DNA from: Bacteroidales bacterium
GTDB taxonomy: Bacteria; Bacteroidota; Bacteroidia; Bacteroidales; ML635J-15
DNA length: 64,000 nt
Reading direction: 5' to 3'
NCBI GenBank assembly: GCA_017620015.1
Contig: JAFZRE010000023.1
Location: forward strand, 62,001-126,000
Shown piece after piece: positions 33,190-41,065 of the stretch. The notes beneath the pieces are model-generated. The model made no database searches and was not told the DNA's origin. It saw nothing but the letters and a program-made list of their open reading frames with translations. The translations under genes were made by a program, and so were the position numbers. Numbering within the stretch: position 1 is the first letter of the stretch; the number at the start of each line of letters is the position of its first letter.

Positions 33190-35351
33190 ATCTACCAGCA
33201 AAACTATATATTCCTACAACAACGCTCAATTTCAACAATATAATGTCGAGCGAGTCCATTTCTCCAGCATCTTTTTATGGAATACGTGGATTTGGGTTCA
33301 AACGTTTTGAAACTGTTCGAGCAAATCCATTACAACATAGATTGCTAATGTACTCCCGCTATCCAATTTTTGATATTGAGGATTCTGATTTGGCGAATTA
33401 TCCATTGGTTATTGAAATTAACACATCATCGGTTGTGGATGATATTATTCACGAAAAGAATGATGTTTTTTATTCTGACCAAACAATATATTTATCACCA
33501 TTCTCCACACGTTTTATTTTTAGAAATTCATCTGAATTAAACGAAACTATATCTAAATCCGAGCGAAGCATTGAAAGCAAGCTTGTTTGCTTATATAGGA
33601 ATTGCTTTTTGGAGTCAAACTCCAATATTGAATCATTTAATTGGACCGAGAAAAATCTAATTGAGGATTATTCTTCTGATACATCTATGTATATTTCACT
33701 AGACCGTCGCATAAATAAAATGAAAGGACTTATTTATGCTTATCTATCTGCGGCAAACAAACCTATGTCAAAAGATTTTATTCTATTAAAAAAGTTGTTT
33801 AAACAACTGAAAAACACATTGTCCGCAGCATTAAATAGTCCTTCTGCGACTCCTACAACATTGCAAAAAAAGCAATTAGCCGACATATACGTTCAAATCA
33901 ATTCTATTTTAAAAAATCAAAATATAGGTTCAATTAAACCATATAAAGATTTTGGGCGTAAACATAAAGATGACATAACTAATAAAGATACAATCAATAA
34001 ACTAGATTTGCATTTAGACCAAATCCAAGAATATATCAATTTATTAGAAAGCAATGTATGCCTTTCAAAAATCCAAGTAAAAGACCTTCCGCACTTACAA
34101 AATCTGAAAATAATAGACAAAACTTTTTATGATGAAAAAGGATTTGTCGTAAAGTTACTTAACGAATTTTCAGAAGAAGCATATAACAAAGATGATTTTT
34201 TACAATCTCGCTATGAGTTTGCAAAAGCTGGCGGAAAACTATTTAAAGAGGTGCTCTCAACGAAATGGGAAGGTAGCATATACCAAACATATATCAATTC
34301 TCTTCTAAAAAACCTTAACGAATACAAACCTTTTGATTTGATGTCAATGGACAATCCGACTTTGCTGTCTTTTGCCGCTTTCTGCCAAAAAGGTGATCCA
34401 GACATTGAAAACTTACAAGACTATTTGGTTGACAATAATATTTCTGATTTCAGACTTGCGTATGCATTATGGGGTGTTATTTTTGGATTTGCAGAAATGC
34501 CAAAGTCACTGACAAACGATTTTTATGAATGTAATGATTTAAAATACAAAGAATGTATTTATAAATTCATTTTTAACCAGTTACACTGTATAGAATTAGA
34601 CGGAGAATTGCCAGGAGAACATGAAAGCACAAAATTATTAGCAAATGAATCAAAATCTAATATCTCAGAACCAGCAACGTCGAATAAAGAACAAACGATT
34701 GTAAATTATCCTAGCAAAATAAATAAAGCAACATTTGGTGAAGAATCTGAAATCCCCACAAGATTAATACCTTTATTTGAGTCTGATAAATTTTCAAAAT
34801 TAACACCAGAAGCGCAAAAAATTGCAAAAGCCAAGGTCTTAAGTATATACAAAAATGACGATGACGATAACACTTTGTTTGAGAAACTTGAAGAGATTCA
34901 ATTCCCTAAATATGGGAGAAAACATATTTGCACTAGCACGGAATGGAAAAAGTGTATTAGCATATTGAAAAAAACAGCAAATAAAAAGAAACAAAAAATA
35001 AATGATAATCCAGAGTTATTTGATGAAAAAGCATATTCCATCGGCAATTATTTTTATTGTGACACAAACGCATGGTATCACATTGCTACTGCAATAAAAG
35101 ACCAAAATTCAAAGACAAAGAAAAAAATAAAAGAAGATCTTGAGTGGTTCCAAGAGGAAGTCAAAAAGACCAAAGAACAGCGTAAATTTTATAAAAATCT
35201 AGATGTAACTGATAATAAAGCTGTAATAGAAGCATTCTGTCGTCTAAAATCAGGAGAAAAAGATGGCAAGCTACAAGCTCCATATTTTTCAGAGGATTTA
35301 CGCAAAACAATAAAAAGTAAATTGACGATATTATATATAGAAAAAGAATGA
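33186..35351 (+). CDS. Large protein of unknown function, four-gene operon
   Basis: 721 residues, no family that I recognise. The first 120 residues are strand-rich (YGIRGFGFKRFETVRANPL; LANYPLVIEINTSSVVDDII; TIYLSPFSTRFIF). The middle is long and helical. Two linkers are Ser/Lys/Asn-rich, around 500-530 and 610-625. Near the C-terminus is GNYFYCDTNAWYHIATAIKD, followed by a charged coiled coil. No transmembrane segment or nucleotide-binding motif is evident. Start and stop overlap both neighbours by 4 nt, so it must be made with them. A sensor or nucleic-acid-binding scaffold is conceivable but is a guess. Confidence 0.6.
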   Translation: MNLPAKLYIPTTTLNFNNIMSSESISPASFYGIRGFGFKRFETVRANPLQHRLLMYSRYPIFDIEDSDLANYPLVIEINTSSVVDDIIHEKNDVFYSDQTIYLSPFSTRFIFRNSSELNETISKSERSIESKLVCLYRNCFLESNSNIESFNWTEKNLIEDYSSDTSMYISLDRRINKMKGLIYAYLSAANKPMSKDFILLKKLFKQLKNTLSAALNSPSATPTTLQKKQLADIYVQINSILKNQNIGSIKPYKDFGRKHKDDITNKDTINKLDLHLDQIQEYINLLESNVCLSKIQVKDLPHLQNLKIIDKTFYDEKGFVVKLLNEFSEEAYNKDDFLQSRYEFAKAGGKLFKEVLSTKWEGSIYQTYINSLLKNLNEYKPFDLMSMDNPTLLSFAAFCQKGDPDIENLQDYLVDNNISDFRLAYALWGVIFGFAEMPKSLTNDFYECNDLKYKECIYKFIFNQLHCIELDGELPGEHESTKLLANESKSNISEPATSNKEQTIVNYPSKINKATFGEESEIPTRLIPLFESDKFSKLTPEAQKIAKAKVLSIYKNDDDDNTLFEKLEEIQFPKYGRKHICTSTEWKKCISILKKTANKKKQKINDNPELFDEKAYSIGNYFYCDTNAWYHIATAIKDQNSKTKKKIKEDLEWFQEEVKKTKEQRKFYKNLDVTDNKAVIEAFCRLKSGEKDGKLQAPYFSEDLRKTIKSKLTILYIEKE

Positions 35352-35533
35352 TACAAATTCATGGCAAGATAATACATAGGAGACATGGTAGACTGGGAAT
35401 AATGGATTATTCTGGGAGAGTTTATTATATAGAGAATACAGACCTAACTAATTGTCCTTATGCATCAGGGACTATTGTTTCTGCTGAAATTATTGATGAA
35501 AATCTGTCAACTGCACGAATTATTGGTATATGA
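35348..35533 (+). CDS. Small beta-rich protein ending the four-gene operon
   Basis: 61 residues (MIQIHGKIIHRRHGRLGIMD.., then strands YSGRVYYIENTDL, GTIVSAEIID and ARIIGI). The pattern of short strands and the GRLGIMDY turn resemble a small OB or cold-shock-like barrel, which would bind nucleic acid, but I cannot confirm this. It overlaps the 721-residue gene by 4 nt, and AT-rich codon use continues to its stop. No terminator follows directly. Confidence 0.55.
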   Translation: MIQIHGKIIHRRHGRLGIMDYSGRVYYIENTDLTNCPYASGTIVSAEIIDENLSTARIIGI

Positions 35534-35704
35534 AATAGTAATACGGATTTATATACAATGCTTACACATATATTCAATATTACAATTAAACATTATTCAA
35601 AAAATACACATCGGTAAGTTCCTGAATTTTTGTGGATAACTTTTATGCTCTTTTGTAGCACGAAGCAATTCTTTTGTAATTTTGTCAAATAAAAATGATG
35701 AAAT

Positions 35705-35899
35705 ATGAAGCAAAAGCCATGCGACACAGAATCCAGTGATAACCAATATGCTGTAGCTGAGCCTGCTCTAACATACGGAAATATTGAGGCTACTAGGGGG
35801 GCAAGACCTGTCGGCAGTTCTGGCAGAATGTCGGTAGAAGAATATTTTGGGGAACTTCGTGCTATGGTCAACGAATACTATGAAAATCTACAAAGTTGA
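35705..35899 (+). CDS. Putative antitoxin of a decayed RelE/ParE-type pair
   Basis: 64 residues (MKQKPCDTESSDNQYAVAEP..SVEEYFGELRAMVNEYYENLQS). Small proteins with this VEEYF.EL...V.EYYENLQS ending usually precede RelE/ParE toxins in Bacteroidetes. A -7 box TAATTTTG lies near 35676, with a leader of about 20 bp. The last 20 nt overlap the start of a truncated toxin frame at 35880, the usual coupling of such pairs. Confidence 0.6.
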   Translation: MKQKPCDTESSDNQYAVAEPALTYGNIEATRGARPVGSSGRMSVEEYFGELRAMVNEYYENLQS

Positions 35900-35960
35900 A
35901 ATAGATTCGTCGGCACGGGAGAATATATCTGATATTACACAACAACAAAACAAGGCATAA
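35880..35960 (+). pseudogene. Truncated RelE/ParE-like toxin remnant
   Basis: The frame starting ATG 35880 reads MKIYKVEIDSSARENISDI, which looks like the first strand and helix of a RelE/ParE toxin. It then runs into unrelated sequence and stops at 35958-35960 after 26 codons. A complete toxin would need about 90-100 codons. The break lies at the stem of a terminator. Confidence 0.55.
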
Positions 35961-35990
35961 CCATCACGATTATGCCTTGTTTGTCTTTTT
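35952..35990. terminator. Terminator between toxin remnant and rubredoxin
   Basis: Stem AAGGCATAA/TTATGCCTT with a 9-nt loop, and T-rich sequence on the + side. The A-rich left side lets it also serve the minus-strand rubredoxin gene. Confidence 0.7.
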
Positions 35991-36002
35991 AAGTCTTGCT
36001 GA

Positions 36003-36161
36003 CTATTCTTCTTCAAAGTCTTCCTTTCCAACTCCGCAGAGAGGGCAGGTCCAGTCGTCCGGCAAGTCTTCGAATGCGGTTCCCGGAGCTATTTTGCCGT
36101 CGGGGTCACCTGCTGTCGGGTCGTAAACATATCCGCAAATCTTACAAACATACTTCTTCAT
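36003..36161 (-). CDS. Rubredoxin
   Basis: 52 residues, the standard rubredoxin length. Both iron-binding knuckles are intact: [15 protein letters not shown] and [15 protein letters not shown]. It carries single electrons in the cytosol, here most likely to FprA, whose gene lies 26 nt upstream in the same operon. It begins at ATG 36161 and ends TAG at 36003. Confidence 0.93.
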   Translation of the reverse strand: MKKYVCKICGYVYDPTAGDPDGKIAPGTAFEDLPDDWTCPLCGVGKEDFEEE

Positions 36162-36187
36162 ATTCGTGTCTGTTTTAGTGTTAGTAA

Positions 36188-37384
36188 TTATTTGTTCAAA
36201 ATCTCATTTACAAATTTGTCAACGCTGTCCTTCTGGCTTTCGTTCAATGCTGACTTGATTGTGAGAGTGGTGTCGCAGATGACATTGTTGTTGAATGCCA
36301 GCATTTCACGCATTTGCTTTCCTGCCGTCGGTGCCCAGGTGCCGTTTTCGGCTACGGCAAACACGCGGTTCTGCAGGTTGTGCGATTTCATCTCGTCGAT
36401 GAAAATCTTTACTGGAGTATAGACTTCGGCATTGTAGGTGGAGGAGAGGATAACTATCCTGCGGCATCTGAATGCTTCCGATAGCAGATACGATGGATGT
36501 GTAACAGATGCGTCGTACATTGCAATGTTCTTCTGTCCGGCTTCGGCAAGACGCGATGCAACTATGTTTGCTGCCGATTCTGTGTGTCCGTACAGCGAGC
36601 CGTATATTATTAATATGGTGTCGTCTTCTGCTTCGTAGCGACTCCATTTGTCGTACTTGTCGACGAAATAGCCGATGTTTTCGCGCCAGATTGGTCCGTG
36701 AAGCGGACATATCATGTTGATTTCTAGTGCGGATGCTTTTTTCAAAAGATTCTGCACTTGTGTTCCGTATTTGCCTACGATGTTGGTGTAGTAGCGGCGT
36801 GCTTCGTCCAGCCAGTCGCGGTCGAAGTTGACTTCATCAGCGAAAAGGTTGCCGTTAAGTGCCTTGAAAGTTCCAAATGCATCGGCAGAGAACAATGTCT
36901 TGGTTGTAATGTCGTAGCTGACAATTACTTCCGGCCAGTGAACCATAGGAGCGGTGCAGAAGGTGAATTCGTGCTTTCCAAAACTTATCTTGTCGCCTTC
37001 CTTCACGGTTATGAAGCGTTCTGCAGCAATGCAGTCGAAGAACTGCAGAATCATCTTTTGTGCCTGTGCGCTGCAGATTATTTTTGCTTCGGGGTATTCG
37101 TATGCCACGCGGCAAAGCAACGAACTATGGTCTGGTTCTACATGATTTACAATTATATAGTCGAGTTTTTCGTTGTCGCCAACCAGCGAATACAGGTTCT
37201 CGAAGAATTGATCCGAAATGGAGTTGTCGGATGTGTCAATCAGCACATTTTTTTCATCCTTCAGGACATATGCGTTGTAAGATACACCTTCCGGAACTGG
37301 CATTATGTTTTCAAATAGGTTTATTCTGCGGTCGCTTGCACCAATCCAGTACAAATCTTCGCTGATTTTCCTTGCGTTGTTCAT
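36188..37384 (-). CDS. fprA: A-type flavodiiron protein (FprA)
   Basis: 398 residues from ATG 37384 ([20 protein letters not shown]). I prefer this over an ATG 33 nt upstream, which falls within the expected leader. The metallo-beta-lactamase-like diiron domain has ligands in [10 protein letters not shown], the next Asp region, and [12 protein letters not shown]. The C-terminal flavodoxin domain has the FMN loop [14 protein letters not shown]. The enzyme reduces oxygen to water and/or NO to N2O using electrons from rubredoxin. It pairs with rubredoxin downstream and functionally with Hrb at 26776-27387. Confidence 0.92.
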   Translation of the reverse strand: MNNARKISEDLYWIGASDRRINLFENIMPVPEGVSYNAYVLKDEKNVLIDTSDNSISDQFFENLYSLVGDNEKLDYIIVNHVEPDHSSLLCRVAYEYPEAKIICSAQAQKMILQFFDCIAAERFITVKEGDKISFGKHEFTFCTAPMVHWPEVIVSYDITTKTLFSADAFGTFKALNGNLFADEVNFDRDWLDEARRYYTNIVGKYGTQVQNLLKKASALEINMICPLHGPIWRENIGYFVDKYDKWSRYEAEDDTILIIYGSLYGHTESAANIVASRLAEAGQKNIAMYDASVTHPSYLLSEAFRCRRIVILSSTYNAEVYTPVKIFIDEMKSHNLQNRVFAVAENGTWAPTAGKQMREMLAFNNNVICDTTLTIKSALNESQKDSVDKFVNEILNK

Positions 37385-37414
37385 TTTATATTTGTGTTTT
37401 TGTTTTGTGGTTTG

Positions 37415-37447
37415 CAAAGTTAATGTTTTCGTTGGACGGCGGGCAAA
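37415..37447 (-). promoter_or_regulatory. Promoter of fprA-rubredoxin operon
   Basis: On the minus strand TTTG (37444-37447) and TAACTTTG (37415-37422) are 21 bp apart, 30 bp before the fprA ATG. Confidence 0.6.
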
Positions 37448-37476
37448 AATTTTTCAACAATTTTTTTGTGATTGTT

Positions 37477-37559
37477 GAGACGCAAAATTTTGCGTCTCAG
37501 TACATAATATAAAAAGGTATTTATGTATCTACGTCTGTAGCGACGTTGCGTGCAACGTC
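37477..37559. repeat. Palindrome pair upstream of ATPase gene (copy 2)
   Basis: A perfect 22-bp palindrome, GAGACGCAAAA/TTTTGCGTCTC at 37477-37498, and GACGTTGCG/TGCAACGTC at 37542-37559. Both correspond to those at 27568-27667. The surrounding gap (37448-37686) is AT-rich and has no ORF of note. Confidence 0.7.
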
Positions 37560-37686
37560 CTGAAATATTATTGTGTGTTAAATTATTGATGAGTATGATG
37601 TTATGATTTTGTAACGTCTATTTTTATATTTTAAAATACAAAAAATTTTAATTTTTTAAAGTTTGAAATGCAAATTTTTAGAAAAT

Positions 37687-37717
37687 TTTGCAGTTTGAAA
37701 TATAAATTGTAACTTTG
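37687..37717 (+). promoter_or_regulatory. Promoter of paralogous ATPase gene
   Basis: TTTG at 37687-37690 and TAACTTTG at 37710-37717, exactly 19 bp apart. A gtgtttgt half-site resembling the operators at 27711-27810 follows at about 37722. Confidence 0.65.
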
Positions 37718-37744
37718 CATCAGTGTTTGTTAAAATGTATAGTT

Positions 37745-38950
37745 ATGGAACTTGCTGATATTCAACCGTTATTTGATAGTTATCACAGGAAGTTGGCGAA
37801 GGTGGATTTGAGATTTAAGCGGTATCTGTATTCTCAAATAAACTGGAAGGCTCGCCTAATTGGCATAAAAGGTGCGAGAGGCGTGGGAAAGACAACTATG
37901 CTGTTGCAGCACATTCTTGAAAACTATAAGGATGTTGACCAGACGTTGTATGTGTCGCTGGATGACCTTTGGTTTTCGTCGTTTACGTTGATGGACTTGG
38001 TTGATTGGGCATACCAGCACGGCATTATGCGGCTTTACTTGGACGAGGTGCATCGGTACGAAAACTGGGCGGTCACCCTGAAGAACATATACGACAACTA
38101 TCCCGATATGAGCATTGTTTATACAAGCAGTTCGCTGCTGATTATGGACAATGCCAAGGTTGACTTGTCGCGGAGGCAGACGACTTATACGCTCGGTGGG
38201 TTGTCGTTCAGGGAGTTCCTTGCTTTGGAACAGGTGATTGCCATTGAGCCAATACCCTTAACAGAACTGCTGAAAAATCACGTTGGCCAAGCAATGCGGA
38301 TAGTTAAGGAAATAAAGGTGGCACCGCTTTTCGAGGCGTATCTGGAACATGGTTGCTATCCGTTTTATCGCGAGTCTGTTGAAGATTTTGCACCACGGCT
38401 GCGGGAAGTTGTTTCGCTGGTGATTGATACGGATTTGCCGTCGGTTGAAAATGTTTCTTTCGAGACCGTGCAGAAGGTGAAGCGGCTGCTTATGCTTATC
38501 AGCGAGCGAGTACCTTTTGTGCCGAATATGTCAGAACTATGGAAGCAACTAGAAACCAACAATGAACTGGGTTTGAGAATGTTGTATGCTCTCGACAAGG
38601 CGCAGATTCTCGGTTTGCTGACATCCAAGGCGAAGAACTACAAGTATCTGTTCAAGCCCGACAAGATATTCTTGGGCAATCCAAACCTTATGCACGCGCT
38701 TTGTACGAAGGTTGATGTTGGGAACGAACGGGAGACTTTCTTTTTCAGCCAGTTGAGCCTTGCCAACGATTTGAAATATCCCAAGAAGGGCGATTTTCTT
38801 GTAAACGATAAATGCCTGTTTGAAGTTGGCGGCAAGCGGAAGAATTTCGAGCAGATTGCTGATGTGCCTAATAGTTTCCTTGCTGTTGATGATACGGAAG
38901 TTGGTGTAGGCAATAGGATTCCGCTGTGGATGTTCGGTATGCTGTATTGA
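37745..38950 (+). CDS. AAA-type ATPase, paralogue of 27873-29081
   Basis: 401 residues from ATG 37745. It matches the other ATPase motif for motif: GIKGARGVGKTTM, DEVHRYENW, IVYTSSSLL, LSFREFLALE, FVPNMSELWKQLETNNELGL, KKGDFLVNDKCLFEVGGKRK and an almost identical end (IPLWMFGMLY). The conserved C-terminal EVGGK strand recalls a PD-(D/E)XK-like fold. The two copies lie in the same orientation 10 kb apart, each next to a redox operon and behind the same palindrome pair, so the arrangement itself is duplicated. Confidence 0.82.
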   Translation: MELADIQPLFDSYHRKLAKVDLRFKRYLYSQINWKARLIGIKGARGVGKTTMLLQHILENYKDVDQTLYVSLDDLWFSSFTLMDLVDWAYQHGIMRLYLDEVHRYENWAVTLKNIYDNYPDMSIVYTSSSLLIMDNAKVDLSRRQTTYTLGGLSFREFLALEQVIAIEPIPLTELLKNHVGQAMRIVKEIKVAPLFEAYLEHGCYPFYRESVEDFAPRLREVVSLVIDTDLPSVENVSFETVQKVKRLLMLISERVPFVPNMSELWKQLETNNELGLRMLYALDKAQILGLLTSKAKNYKYLFKPDKIFLGNPNLMHALCTKVDVGNERETFFFSQLSLANDLKYPKKGDFLVNDKCLFEVGGKRKNFEQIADVPNSFLAVDDTEVGVGNRIPLWMFGMLY

Positions 38951-39003
38951 ATCTGCGCAAAATAACATTTTTCAAAAAAATAATTGCCATGCGGATTTTT
39001 TAG

Positions 39004-39011
39004 TAAATTTG
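39004..39011 (+). promoter_or_regulatory. -7 box of MFS transporter gene (TAAATTTG)
   Basis: Exact TAnnTTTG match with a TTG 17 bp upstream and the ATG 28 bp downstream. Confidence 0.5.
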
Positions 39012-39039
39012 CGGTCAAATAATTTTAAATATTAATATT

Positions 39040-40419
39040 ATGGTAGAAAAAGTAAAAAAATTGCTAAATGACAGTGCTATTGCGCGTTGGTCTGCGTTGG
39101 TTCTTGTAGCATTGATGATGTTTTTTGGGTATATGTTTGTAGATGTCATGTCGCCTTTAAAAACATTAATCGAAGAAAAGTTAAACTGGAATAGCGGAGC
39201 TTTTGGTACATACGCGGCATCTGAGTATTTCCTTAATGTATTCTGCTTCTTTTTGATTTTTGCAGGAATGATTCTTGATAAAATGGGTATCCGTTTTACA
39301 GGAGTTTTATCGGCATCTATGATGGTTATTGGTGCAACTATCAAATTCATAGGTGTAAGTGACTGGTTCCAAGCTACATCGTTCTGTATATGGTTGGATT
39401 CATGGTGGGTCGCTCTTCCTGGTAGTGCAAAAATGGCTTGCCTTGGTTTTATGATATTTGGTTGTGGATGTGAGATGGCTGGAACAACGGTAAGTAAGGC
39501 TATTGCAAAATGGTTTAAGGGTAAGGAAATGGCTTTGGCTATGGGTTTGGAAATGGCAATTGCACGGTTAGGCGTATTTGCTGTTATGTGGTTGGCTCCA
39601 TTGATTTCAAATGCATTCGACAAGTCTGTAGTTGCACCTGTAGCATTTTGTACCGCTTTATTATTGATAGGTCTAATTTGTTTTATCGTATTTACATTTA
39701 TGGATAGAAAATTAGACAAACAATTGGTTGCTGAAGGTCTGATGTCGGAAGAAAAATCATCGGAGGACGAATTCCATATTAGCGATTTGAAGTATATATT
39801 TAAGAGTAAAATGTTCTGGATTGTTGCATTGCTTTGTGTTCTTTATTATTCGGCTATATTCCCATTCCAGAGATATGCTCCAAATTTCTTAGAAGTAACA
39901 TTGAATGTAGATAATGAAACAGCTTCGAGGTTGTTTAGTTGTTTCCCAATATTGGCTATGATTTTAACTCCATTTCTTGGTGCATTGCTTGATTTCAAGG
40001 GAAAAGGTGCTTCTATGTTAATGATTGGAGCAATTATAATGATTGGTTGCCATTTGAGTTTTGCTTTTCTTTTACCATTGTTCCCATATAAATGGTTGGC
40101 TGTAACATTGATTGTTATACTCGGAGTTTCGTTCTCTTTAGTCCCAGCTGCCTTGTGGCCAAGTGTTCCTAAGATTATTGATGAAAAAATTCTAGGAAGT
40201 GCTTACTGTGTTATTTTCTGGGTTCAGAATATAGGTTTGTGCTTGGTTCCATTATTGATAGGATTATTGCTTCAGTCAACAGGAGGCTACATGGTCCCAA
40301 TGATTGTGTTCTCTTCGTTTGGTGTACTTGCATTTTTCTTCAGTTTCTTGTTAAAGGTAGAAGACAAGAAAAAAGGTTACGGATTGGAATTGCCAAATGT
40401 CAAGAAAAAAGAGAATTAA
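39040..40419 (+). CDS. MFS transporter
   Basis: 459 residues with about 12 hydrophobic helices in two halves joined by a charged central loop (MDRKLDKQLVAEGLMSEEKSSEDEF). The motif A-like loop between helices 2 and 3 is GMILDKMGIRFTG, and its second-half counterpart is GALLDFKGKGASM. Members of this layout move small organic solutes with protons. The Lys-rich tail is probably cytosolic. It is a single-gene unit with its own promoter and a strong terminator. The substrate cannot be inferred. Confidence 0.85.
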   Translation: MVEKVKKLLNDSAIARWSALVLVALMMFFGYMFVDVMSPLKTLIEEKLNWNSGAFGTYAASEYFLNVFCFFLIFAGMILDKMGIRFTGVLSASMMVIGATIKFIGVSDWFQATSFCIWLDSWWVALPGSAKMACLGFMIFGCGCEMAGTTVSKAIAKWFKGKEMALAMGLEMAIARLGVFAVMWLAPLISNAFDKSVVAPVAFCTALLLIGLICFIVFTFMDRKLDKQLVAEGLMSEEKSSEDEFHISDLKYIFKSKMFWIVALLCVLYYSAIFPFQRYAPNFLEVTLNVDNETASRLFSCFPILAMILTPFLGALLDFKGKGASMLMIGAIIMIGCHLSFAFLLPLFPYKWLAVTLIVILGVSFSLVPAALWPSVPKIIDEKILGSAYCVIFWVQNIGLCLVPLLIGLLLQSTGGYMVPMIVFSSFGVLAFFFSFLLKVEDKKKGYGLELPNVKKKEN

Positions 40420-40436
40420 TGTTTAGTTTAATATTT

Positions 40437-40464
40437 AAGGGGTTCTCCGGAACCCCTTTTTTTG
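40437..40464 (+). terminator. Terminator of MFS gene
   Basis: Stem AAGGGGTTC/GAACCCCTT with a short loop and seven T. Confidence 0.88.
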
Positions 40465-40519
40465 TTTGTGCAAATTTTATGTGCTGTAAAACATATTGCA
40501 CGTTTCAAAAAATAATACC

Positions 40520-40803
40520 TACCTTTGCCACGAAATCTGCGGAAGGGATTTATCGCTTTCAAAGAGTTCTAAAAAAGGCAGGTTCTTTAAATTGATTTCG
40601 ATTGGTTTTGAGATTTGTTTTGAGCAGGTTGCTGCGCGGAAGAAAGGAACAATGCGGGCATTGTGACTGACTGACAAGCAGTAAGATGCCGAAAGAAATC
40701 CAAAAACGGCGAAAAGTTTTATATTCTGAATTCATTGATTAATTTTTAAAACGGTGAATTTATAGAACCTGACTGAATAACTGATTCAAAAGTCAACGTA
40801 CTG
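40520..40803 (+). promoter_or_regulatory. Promoter and long structured leader of hydG operon
   Basis: A -7 box, TACCTTTG at 40520-40527, predicts a leader of about 270 nt before the first ATG. It contains small hairpins: AGCA-ggt-TGCT near 40622 and ACAATGC-gg-GCATTGT near 40650. A possible closing stem, TTGATTTC / GAAATCCAA, spans about 40590-40705. I do not recognise a riboswitch class. No ORF of note lies within. Confidence 0.4.
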
Positions 40804-41052
40804 ATGGAGAAGAAAATTGGCACAATAAACATACTTATTACAGACACTAATGTCGTTGATGATGTCAACGCGCTGCTTAGTTCGTACGGTAGCATAATTT
40901 TGTCGCGAAACGGAATGCCACTGCGCGATGAGAATATTTCCATAATTACACTTGTGGTAAAAAGTGATGGCGACACAATAAATTCACTGACAGGAAAACT
41001 CGGTCGCCTCAAAGGATTAAAAGCAAAATCGACTTTAATAACAACAGCATAA
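40804..41052 (+). CDS. TM1266-type iron-only hydrogenase system regulator
   Basis: 82 residues with an ACT/NikR-C-like ferredoxin fold (TINILITDTNVVDDVNALLSSYGSIILSRNGMPL; ISIITLVVKSDGDTINSLTGKLGRLKGLKAK). This small family sits beside [FeFe] hydrogenase maturation genes in many anaerobes and is annotated as a hydrogenase system regulator, though its mechanism is unknown. It lies 13 nt before hydG, consistent with that link. Confidence 0.85.
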   Translation: MEKKIGTINILITDTNVVDDVNALLSSYGSIILSRNGMPLRDENISIITLVVKSDGDTINSLTGKLGRLKGLKAKSTLITTA

Positions 41053-41065
41053 AAGATTTAAGAAT

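Noticed and set aside
29987..35533. Retron or other RT-linked system at the structured RNA
   Set aside because: None of the four following genes encodes a reverse transcriptase; the only RT in the window is the DGR enzyme at 6809-8323.
40520..40803. Known riboswitch upstream of hydG
   Set aside because: I could not find the conserved cores of TPP, cobalamin, FMN, SAM or SRP-type RNAs in the leader.
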